Positions 55,942 through 64,000 of a stretch of DNA of 64,000 nucleotides are shown here, in pieces. Under the pieces are notes generated by a model. It had not been told where the DNA came from. It did not search any database and was given only the letters and a program-made list of their open reading frames with translations. Made by a program: the position numbers and the translations under genes. The DNA comes from Notamacropus eugenii (taxonomy: Eukaryota > Chordata > Mammalia > Diprotodontia > Macropodidae): the NCBI RefSeq assembly GCF_028372415.1, contig NC_092873.1:351705890-351769889 (forward strand). Reading direction: 5' to 3'. The stretch's first letter is position 1. Each line of letters starts with the position of its first letter.

Positions 55942-57288
55942 GGGTGATGTCCTTTGATTTGTGTATAAATTGAATTTAAGATAAGCAGAGTTGCACGGAG
56001 TCATCAGCCTCACTCTCTCCTCCAGAGTCATCACAGTCCAGTGGCAGGACAGAATCAAGATGACTGGCAATGGCTCAGGTTGCAGTGCATGACCTTGGTG
56101 TCTTCGGTGTCTAACCAAGCTCCAAGCTCTCCAGATTGCTTACTTCAGCTGCCTTCATGGCCATTGGAACAAATTGCTCTCATCCACTCATTCCACCAGG
56201 GGAAGTCTTCACATACTTGGGGTAGATACCTCCCTGACTCACCAATGGGTTTGAGACCCCTCAGTTACCCTCAACCTGGTTTGGCCTGTCTACTGAAATG
56301 ATTTTCTGAGGTGTGGCCACTGTGCATGTAGCAACTTCTTGGAACCACAGGTGAGAGCTGGGTGGAACAGGTGGACACCAAAGGTGGAAAGAGCCCTTAA
56401 AAGGGCTCAGCAGGCATCCCACCAAAGGTACTGGTCCTCCCTGAACATACCCTACACCCCAGGTTCACTTACCTTGGTAGTGTACTTTCCAGGGATGTAC
56501 ACATTGACAATGAGGTTGACACATGTGTTGCCAGAGCTAGCTCAGTGTTTGGGAGGCTCAGAAGAAAAGTTTGGGAGAGAAGAGATATTAGACTGACTAC
56601 CAAACTAAAGGTCTACAGATCCATTGTGCTGATCTCATTGTATGCCTGTGAAACACGAACAGTCTATCAGCACCATGCCAGGAAACTGAATTGCTTCCAT
56701 TTGAACTGTCTTAGGAAGATTCTGAAGATCACCTGGCAGGATAAGGTACCAGACACCGAGGTCCTTGCTCAAGCTAAACTGCCAAGCATTCAAACTATAC
56801 TTCAGAGAGCACAACTCCAATGGGCTGGCCAAGTTGTTCAAATGCAAAATGTACACTTACCAAAAAGACTATTTTATGGAGAACTCACCATGGGGTAGGT
56901 GATCACATGGTGGTCAGAAGAAGCGATCCTAGGACACTATCAAGGTCTCTCTCAAGAACTTTGGATTTGATTGTGGGACATGGGAGACACTGGCACAGGA
57001 CCACTTAGCATGGTGTTCCCACATCAGAAAAGGTACTGTGCTCTATAAGCAAAGCAGAATTGAAACAGCACAAAGGAAATGTAGTATGTGCAAATTTGGA
57101 GTGACCACCCTAAATGTTCACACATACTATCTGTGCCTAATCTGTGGTAGAGCATTCTGAGTTCGTATTGGTCTGATCAGCCATAATCGTACACATTGAA
57201 ACTTCACTTTATCAGGATGATGTCATTTTGGTTTGCTTCGAAAACGAAGGACAACAACCAGTACCAGTACCAACGAGTACCAGTAGCA
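55942..57288 (+). mobile_element. RTE-type LINE, internally deleted
   Basis: The head (55945-56450) is shared with 20235-20725. It is followed by the C-terminal part of an RTE reverse transcriptase: the frame 56545-56898 reads GRLRRKVWERRDIRLTTKLK, then RSIVLISLYACETRTVYQ and TEVLAQAKLPSIQTILQRAQ, typical of the region after the RT core in RTE proteins. The RT core itself is absent. The 3' end is 'cgaaaacgaaggacaacaac' plus ACCAGT-type short repeats. Confidence 0.8.
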
Positions 57289-57679
57289 ATCTGGAAATGT
57301 TTCATGTAATTTCACATGTATAACCTAAATCAAATTGCTTGCATTTCCAAGGAGGGGAAAGGGAAAAGGAAGGGGAGAGAAAATTTGGAACTCAACATTC
57401 TAACTAATGAATGTTAAAATCTTTTTTTACATTTAATTAACCATCACCAACACCACTCCTCTAAACTCCATGGAGCACAAAGTAGCAAACTTTTTTCCTC
57501 TCCCCCCTGCTTCCCCTCTTGGCAGGAAATAAAATCTTTCTTCAAGAAAAGTTGGAAAAAAGAGGCTAAAGATGATTATTCTACCTTCCTTGGAGCTACA
57601 TAATGACACTCCCATATTACATGTGCAGTAGAGCCTTGCTACATATCCTAGAATTAAAGTATTCATAGAGTTGTTCAAC

Positions 57680-57971
57680 TCATTCCTCTGAAAATCTTAG
57701 GATCATAAAATATAGAATTGGAAAGGATCTGAGTGCTAGGTAGTCCAACTCCTCATTTTTTTAAATTTATTTTTTATTTTTAATGTTCTACAATCACTAC
57801 CATAAAACTTAGATTTTTTTATCCCCGCTACCTACCTCCCATTACCCCCTTCCCTCCCCACGACAGCATACAATTCTGTATAGGATCTACATATACTTTA
57901 CTATTGAATATGTTTTCACTATAGTCATGCTGTGTAGATGGAAGAAATCATATAACAAATCAAAACATAAT

Positions 57972-58004
<33 letters not shown>

Positions 58005-58360
58005 AATGATCTGCTGCATTCTGTGAATGAATTCCATAGTTCTTTCTCTGAGTGTGGAAGGCATTTTGCCTTAGAAGACCATTGGGAAATTTTTTTTTAA
58101 GTTCTTGTGTTGTTACGAAGTTCCAAGTCTACCAGAAAAAACTCTTGCACACTGTGGTCATTGCTGTGCACAAAGTTCTCCTTGTTCTGCTCTTTTCACT
58201 CAGCATCAGACCAACTCCTCATTTTTAAGTGAAGAAACTAAGGTTCAGAGAGGTTAATTGGCCTGCTGAAAATTCCATATCAGTAGTAAAACCAGGATTT
58301 GAACTCTAATCCTCTGTTTTAAAACCCAAGACTCTTGCTACTGCCCTATTTACCCTATTT
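57680..58360 (-). mobile_element. MIR-type SINE split by an L1
   Basis: Left part 57700-57760 ('ataaaatatagaattggaaa'), right part 58227-58360 ('aggttcagagaggttaattg', 'accaggatttgaactctaat'), with an L1 between them. Confidence 0.65.
57761..58210 (-). mobile_element. L1 3' UTR, strongly 5'-truncated, 16-bp TSD
   Basis: Contains the L1 3' UTR in reverse with a CA tract (57971-58002). CCAACTCCTCATTTTT is exact on both sides (57745-57760 and 58211-58226). Confidence 0.9.
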
Positions 58361-58361
58361 C

Positions 58362-59065
58362 CCAAATCAATTTTATACTGTTTTTCTGTTCACTTAGTGC
58401 CCTCCTTTCTCACTCTAGAAATTAAATCATGGGCAATTGAAACCTTAGTTGTCTTGAGATCACATCTTTATCCTTACCTTGGTGTAAGAGTATGTCTCAT
58501 ATTTTACATTATGTCTGGGCTCTTATAAATACTTAGAATGATGAAAGTCTCAGAAAAGGCATCAAATCAGACACAGTCAAAGCTGCCTCTGAAAAGACTT
58601 CCTCATTTCAGTCTCAGACCCTTCTGGCCCTGACCCTTTGAAGCTGATGCAAAAAGTGTCTACAAGACACCTGACATTTGGAGATGTGACATAGAAACAC
58701 CCACCCACGCACACGCACACACACACACACACATACATGCACACACAGTTTTTTTCCTGGTTGTTTTCCTGCTATACTGGGGAAGAGACCTAAGAAGCAT
58801 GATGACATACCAATATCAGGGGAAATTTTGCTTGGGGAAATCCAGACAATGAAATGGCACCTTTTGCAAGCCCAAGAGGCTTACTTCCAAACTTCCTGCA
58901 GGTACAATAACCTTCTCAAATATCATACTACATGCCATTCCCATATACCCACAATGGCAAACAGCACAATTCATTTGCAAGCAACCCTTGTTCTAGTATT
59001 GATTGAACTCACAGTATTTTGTTCCTTCCTATGCCCCTGACCATGGTGCTGAAAGAATACTATAA
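58362..59065. other. Intron sequence with a CA tract
   Basis: Unassigned except for an interrupted CA repeat at 58702-58748. Confidence 0.4.
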
Positions 59066-59069
59066 CAGC

Positions 59070-60778
59070 ATTGCTAACATTCTGGAGACTGATAACAATA
59101 GCAAAAATAGAGAAAGAAATTTATACACCAATTTCACTAATGAATATGGATGCAAAAATCCAAAATAAAGTAGTAGTAAGGAGACTACAAAAATATAGTA
59201 CAAAGACCAAGTGAAATTTGTACTGGTAATGCAGGGAAGTTTAACATAAGGAAAACTATTAACACCATTGATTATATCAAGAACAAAATCAACAAAAATC
59301 ATATGATTATATCAACTGATGAAGGAAAAGCTTTTGCTAAAATATAACACTCATTTCTATTAAAGACACTTGAAAGTAGGTATAAATGGATATTTTCTTA
59401 AAATGATAAGAAGCATCTACCTAAAACTATCAGTAAGCATTGTTTGTAGTGAGGATAGAAGCCTTTCCAATAAGATCAGCAGTGAAACAAGAATGCCCAC
59501 CATCACTAATATTATTCAATATTATTTAGAATGCTAGCAATACAAGTAGAAAATAGCAATATGAGAAGAAAATCAACTTGAAAGAATTAGAATTAGAATG
59601 GGCAATGAGGTGATAAAACTATCTCTTTCTGCAGACAATATGATGATATTTTTGGAAAATCCTAAAGATCCAACTAAAAAGTTAGTTAAAACAATTAACA
59701 ATTGTAGCAAAGTTTCAGGATATAAAGTAAACCCTCATCAAACATCAGCATTTCTGAATATCACCAACAAAACCCTGTGAGAAGGGATAGTAAGAGATAC
59801 CCCACTTAAAAAAACTGAAGACAGTATAAAATACCTGGGAATATAATTGCCAAAACAAACCCAGGAACTTCAGAAACATTATTATAAAATACTTTATATA
59901 CAAATAAAGTCAGATTGAAATAATTGGGGAAATAGTAATTGTTCATTGGGAGAGCTAATATAGTAAAAATTACAATCCTACCTAAACTAATTTATTTATT
60001 CAATGTCATCACAATTAAATTACCAAAAAATCATTTTACTGAATCAGAAAAAATAATAAAATTCATTTTTGGAAAAACAAAAGAATTTCAAAGGAATTAA
60101 TTTTTTTAAAAAGGATGGAGGTTTAGCAGTACCAGATCTTAAACTATATTATAAAACAGTAATTATCAAAACTATCTGGTATTGGCTAAGAAATAGGTAG
60201 GTCAGTGGAATGGAGTAAACACACAATGTCACAGTGGCAAATGACTATAGTAACCTTGTGTTTAACAAGTATAAAGACTAAGTTTTAAGGATAAGAATTT
60301 ATTATTTGGCAAAAGTTGTTAGGAAAACTGGAAAGCAGTCTGCCAGAAATTGTGCATAGACCAATATCTTACAAAATTTACCAAGATAAAGTCAGAATTG
60401 ACACATGACCTAGCTATAAAGAGAGGATATCACAAGAAAATTAGAAGAACATGGAACATATTACCAATCAGACTTATGGATAAGAGAAAAATTTATGAAT
60501 AAAACAAGAGAGAAAGCATTATGAGGTGCAAAATGTATAATTTCGATTAGATTACATTAAAAAGCTTTTGTACAAATAAGACCAATGTAGCCAAAATTAG
60601 AAGGAAAGCAGAAAATTGGGGGAAATTTTTATAGACAGTTTCTTAAAGGTCTAATTTCTCAAATATATAAAGAACCTTGTCAGATCTATAAAAATATGAC
60701 ACATTCCTCAATTGATGAATGGTCAAAGGACATAAACAGGCAGTTTTGCAATGAAGAAATCAAAGTTATATTGGAGAG
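59070..60778 (+). mobile_element. L1 ORF2 fragment, degraded
   Basis: Reverse-transcriptase and post-RT region. The frame 59598-59780 reads LSLSADNMMIFLENPKDPT, then NNCSKVSGYKVNPHQTSAF, where the catalytic F/YADD is altered. Later come 'agcagtaccagatcttaaac' and 'gaccaatgtagccaaaatta'. Stops throughout; the 3' UTR is absent. Confidence 0.82.
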
Positions 60779-60845
60779 AACTTTTCTAAACTTAGGGTAA
60801 AAGTCATTGCCTTTCCCTAAAAGAGTGTAACACTGGCTTTTCCTC
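60779..60845 (+). repeat. Direct repeat, copy 1
   Basis: Begins 'cttttctaaacttagggtaa' and ends near 'aaaagagtgtaacactgg'. A near-identical copy occurs at 61833-61895, about 1.05 kb to the right. Confidence 0.7.
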
Positions 60846-61340
60846 ACTCATGTGCTTCTCTGCCAGGTTTGTGTCCACTCTTCCGGACAGGCACTCAGTA
60901 TATTGGTAGAAGACTGTGACTCAGTTTTAGGTGCAAAGTGTGATGTATTTATCATTCTTGCATTTGCCTTACATGAATAATTATGATGTCATTTTTGTTT
61001 CTTTTAATTTATTGTTAAGTAAATAGTTTCATTTACTATCTAACATGCCATTATTGTGAGTGGTTAAATTTATATAAATGTAAGTCCATAGGTGAGAGTA
61101 TGAGATCTGTGATGAGTATGAAAAATGTATTCTCCCACAAAAAGGCTACCTTAGGATCCTGAGAGAATTTGAGCATAGCTAACACTTCTTTGAGAACTTA
61201 GAACTGACAGTGTGAATTCAGGTTGAGGTGAATGAGTCAGACAAGAGATTGGTGGGGTGGGGTTCTATACTAGAGGTATACTACCTCAGGTGTTACATAC
61301 ATGCTTTGTATATACTTATATATGTGTGTTTTTTCTCCTT
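60846..61340. other. Intron sequence, nothing recognised
   Basis: Unassigned. Confidence 0.4.
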
Positions 61341-61344
61341 CATT

Positions 61345-61460
61345 AGAATGTAAGCTCCTTGAAGGCCAGAACTTTTTCACTTTTTTCTTTATATCCCCAG
61401 AACTAGCCTGGAACGTAGTAGGCAATTAATTAATGACCATTGATTGATTGATTGATTAAG
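61345..61460 (+). mobile_element. L2 3' end with TTGA repeats
   Basis: 'agaatgtaagctccttgaag', 'atccccagaactagcctgga', then (TTGA)n at 61438-61456. Confidence 0.65.
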
Positions 61461-61560
61461 AGTGAGAGAATTAACTAATAAATTGTCTGTTACTCAGCCT
61501 TGGGAACAAGCATGAAAATAAGAGAGGTGAATGGGGCCAAGGAAATGGGCAGGCACCTAC

Positions 61561-61667
61561 CTGGGATCAGGATTGTGTGAAGGGGCATCACCTCCACCCC
61601 ATGGATAGGGTACCCAAAAGGGATGTTTGGCTGGGCCAGCACAGGTGGAGGGTGGGGCAGCCCTTCT
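61561..61667 (-). CDS. B4GALNT2: B4GALNT2 exon (first visible, stem region)
   Basis: Acceptor TTCTTCTGCAG (ends 61668), donor GTAGGTGCC from 61560. Codes EGLPHPPPVLAQPNIPFGYP, then IHGVEVMPLHTILIPG; proline-rich stem sequence close to human B4GALNT2. It starts with one base that completes a codon begun in an exon to the right of the window, and ends with one base of the Gly codon shared with the microexon. Confidence 0.97.
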
Positions 61668-61832
61668 CTGCAGAAGAAAGAGAAATATGAATGCAGTGTT
61701 TTGAGGTCCTCTTGTGCTATTTGTTCTCACCTCCAAGAAACAATTACAAAATATTTTCCAAGGGCAGTGACTTGTGATGGTCTGTGGGAAGACAGACATT
61801 GTGGGGAACTATTCCAATGAACAGAAGTTGAA

Positions 61833-61895
61833 GTCTTTTCTAAATTTAGGGTTAAAGTCATTGCCTTTTCCTAAAAGAGTGCAACATTACTTTAG
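61833..61895 (+). repeat. Direct repeat, copy 2
   Basis: 'cttttctaaatttagggtta' to 'aaaagagtgcaacatta'; differs from 60779-60845 at only a few positions. Confidence 0.7.
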
Positions 61896-61899
61896 CTAA

Positions 61900-62475
61900 A
61901 GGCATCAGCTAAGTCTAAATCTGGAAGTGATAAATACTATAGTGGCTATTGAGGAGTAAGTGCAACTGAGGAGAGGAACAGTATGGAATTCTGATTGCAG
62001 AAATGTGGTACTTGCCTTTGGCTTGAGCTCCCACTGTATTATGGGAGACATAGTACCTTTTTTCTGTAAGCACCTAATCTGACTGTAGGAAATAGGGTAT
62101 GGACACCAAATATAACTTGAGAACATCTATACAGTCATCCAGTGATGGGTTGAGAGGCAATGTACAAACTTTTCCATATTTTCTCACTGGAGCATAGTAG
62201 AGTTTGAAAACTTAGGTTACTGGATGAGGTTCAGGGAACTTTCTTGAACCTGAAGAGTCTAAGGAAGGATTTTCAATGATTGGGCTGGTCTTTCCAGGAG
62301 TCTTTGACAAAACAGTGTCATCTAATAGTTACCGCAAGACCCTTTGATACATTGATGGAGTAGTGATTTCACAAGTGTGAAACTATTGCTTGATGGAATC
62401 TGTAACCCCTCAAGGATTCTTACCCTGTAAAATTATTGTTCATGTTTTCCACAAATTCTCTATTGAGGATCTAAT
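61900..62475. other. Intron sequence, no further exon found
   Basis: I searched this stretch and the rest of the window for the next upstream B4GALNT2 exon (the region ending near QAEFEHFQRR in human) and found none. Confidence 0.5.
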
Positions 62476-62476
62476 C

Positions 62477-63410
62477 CATTTGCAAAAAGAGCTGCTATAA
62501 ATATTTTTATACATGTTGGACCTTTTGTCATTTTTATGATCTCTTTGGGACACAGTCCTAGAAGCAATATTGCTGGGTCAAAAGGTATGCACATTTTTGT
62601 AGCCCTTTGGACATAGTTCCAAATTGCTCTCCAGAATATTTGGATCAACTCACAGCTCCACCAACAATGAATTACTGTTCCAATTCTCTCACATCTTCTC
62701 CAACATTTATCATCTTCCTGTTTTGTCATGTTAGCCAATCTGGTAGGTGGTGAGGTGGCACATTAGAGTTGTTTTGATTTGCATTTCTCTAACCCATAGT
62801 GATTTAGAGCATTTTTTCATATGACTATATACAGATTTAATTTCTTCCTCTGAAAACTCCCTATACATGTCCTTTGACTATTTATCAATTGGGGAATGAC
62901 TTGTATTCTTATAAATTTGACTCAGTTCTCTATATATTTGAGAAATGAGGCCTGTATCACAGACATTGACTGTAAAAATTGTTTTCCAGCTTTCTGATTC
63001 CCTTCTAATCTTGGTTGCATTGGCATTGTTTGTGCAAAAACCTTTGAATTTAATGTAATCAAAATCATCCATTTTGCATTTCATAACATCCTCTGTCTCT
63101 TGTTTGGTCATAACTTCTTCCCTTCTCCATAAATCTGACAGGCTAACTATTTTTTTCTCAGTTTCCTTAAGTATCAACTTTTACATCTAAACTGTGTATG
63201 CAATTTGACTTTATCTTGGTATGTAGTATAAGATATTGGTCTATGCTTAGTTTCTGCCATATTTTATTCTAATTTTCCCAGCAGTTTTTGTTAAATAGTG
63301 GGTTCTTATCCCAGAAACTGAAGTCTTTAGGTTTATCTAACAGTAGATTACTATAGTCATTGACTATTGTATCTTGTGTACCTAACCTGTTCCACTGATC
63401 CACCACTCTG
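62477..63410 (-). mobile_element. L1 ORF2 C-terminal half, 3' UTR missing
   Basis: The minus frames 62460-62738 (CWRRCERIGTVIHCWWSCEL) and 62878-63177 (ETEDVMKCKMDDFDYIKFKG, then FCTNNANATKIRRESES) are ORF2 segments with one frame break between them. Truncated at both ends. Confidence 0.85.
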
Positions 63411-63484
63411 TTTCTTTTTTTTACAACAACCCTGACAAATCCAAGTTTGTTTGTGGTTGGTTTTTTGTTTTCGCACACTGACTT

Positions 63485-64000
63485 TAATTTTTAAAATTAT
63501 TATTAATTTATTTGTTTTCAGTTTCTACAATCACTTCCATAAGTCTTAGATTTTCTCCCCTTCCCCTCCTGTTCCCTCCTTGAGATGGCATGCAATCTTA
63601 TATGGGTTCTATGCATAGATTCTTATTGAACGCATTTTCACATTAGTCATGTTGTATAGAATTAAAATGAATGGGAGAAACCATGAGAAAAACCCAAACA
63701 AAACAAAACATAATACAACACAAGAGAAACTATTCTGCTTCATTCTGCATTCCAATTTCATAGTTCTTTCTCTGGATGTGGATGGCATTCTACCTCAAGT
63801 GTCCATTGGGAATGTTTTAGGTTCTTGTGAAGGGCCAGATCTACCAGAAATAGTCCTCACACACTGTGGCTGTTACTACATACAATGCTCTCCTGGTTCT
63901 GCTCCTTTCACTCAGAATCAGCTCATATAAGTCCTTCTAGGCCTCTCTGAAGTCTTGCTGTTCATCATTTCTTATAGCACAATAGTATTCCATTATATTC
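63485..64000 (-). mobile_element. L1 3' end, running off the window
   Basis: T-rich start, the 3' UTR polypurine stretch in reverse (63555-63585) and the ORF2 end ('agtcctcacacactgtggct', 'tttcactcagaatcagctca'). The element continues past 64000. Confidence 0.85.

Larger units (their letters stand above)
54135..57440 (+). mobile_element. L1 interrupted twice (host of an inverse L1 and an RTE)
   Basis: Pieces: 54135-54208 ('ttccccagttgataaatggc'), 55182-55941 ('cactattgattagagaaatg' and 'agaatgagagaaggat'-like ORF2 end) and 57289-57437 ('acatgtataacctaaatca', 'aatttggaactcaacatt', the 3' end). It lies in the B4GALNT2 intron, antisense to the gene. Confidence 0.82.
44095..61667 (-). other. B4GALNT2: B4GALNT2 gene, 3' portion (8 coding exons)
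   Basis: Encodes the C-terminal ~390 residues of beta-1,4-N-acetylgalactosaminyltransferase 2 (family GT12), a type II Golgi membrane enzyme. It adds GalNAc in beta-1,4 linkage to alpha-2,3-sialylated galactose and so makes the Sd(a)/Cad antigen. The visible exons cover the end of the stem region and the whole catalytic domain, and all seven junctions keep frame (GT donors, AG acceptors). The VDDD metal/sugar-nucleotide motif is intact. Residues typical of B4GALNT2 rather than B4GALNT1 include GNVFQFKLLMEQ and ALHYFKNHLQC. The cytoplasmic tail, membrane anchor and first stem exons lie beyond the right edge. No stop or frameshift is present, so the gene looks functional in this animal. Confidence 0.96.

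Noticed and set aside
44095-61667. Assignment to B4GALNT1 (GM2/GD2 synthase)
   Set aside because: The two share the catalytic blocks, but the PFGYPIHGVEVMPLH, GNVFQFKLLMEQ and ALHYFKNHLQC stretches match B4GALNT2.
1-64000. CRISPR arrays, operons, prophage or plasmid features
   Set aside because: The regular repeats present are microsatellites or retrotransposons; introns, SINEs and L1 show this is mammalian DNA.

Overview
The window is mammalian nuclear DNA, almost certainly from a marsupial. The evidence is the repeat content: tRNA-derived CORE-type SINEs that begin GGCAGCTAGGTGG and carry the CORE/Mar1-like tail, short SINEs with an RTE-type tail, RTE LINE fragments, marsupial-style L1 3' ends, and old L2, CR1/L3 and MIR layers. 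No bacterial, plasmid or viral genome is present. Boundaries of interspersed repeats are approximate unless a target-site duplication (TSD) is given. Family names come from recognising sequence, not from a database search.

The one clear gene is the 3' part of B4GALNT2, the beta-1,4-N-acetylgalactosaminyltransferase of the Sd(a)/Cad blood-group antigen, on the minus strand from about 61.7 kb down to the stop codon at 44095. Eight coding exons (61561-61667, 53325-53362, 52796-52976, 51704-51790, 50851-51038, 48557-48697, 45366-45585, 44095-44306) join in frame into 390 residues, roughly the C-terminal two thirds of the enzyme. The first exons lie beyond the right edge. A second small exon-like segment (53166-53218) sits 106 nt after the 38-nt exon. 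It has the same entry and exit phases, so it looks like a mutually exclusive alternative to that exon.

The left 44 kb lies downstream of B4GALNT2 and holds no recognised functional gene. It contains a frameshifted RPS20 processed pseudogene (18.2-18.7 kb), a decayed ZBED5-like hAT transposase (2.0-2.7 kb), an unidentified 60-codon open frame behind a splice-acceptor-like site (354-536), a 201-bp palindromic hAT-like element with an 8-bp duplication (8185-8385), and many retrotransposons.

Several insertions can be ordered in time. One is an LTR inside an LTR inside an L1 (38.5-40.9 kb). Another is an L2 at 30.1-34.6 kb that contains a SINE, an ORF1-only (HAL1-like) LINE with a CpG-rich 5' region, and a Mar1 SINE that is itself split by an RTE-related element. 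A third is an L1 at 54.1-57.4 kb split by an opposite-strand L1 and an RTE, inside the largest visible B4GALNT2 intron.
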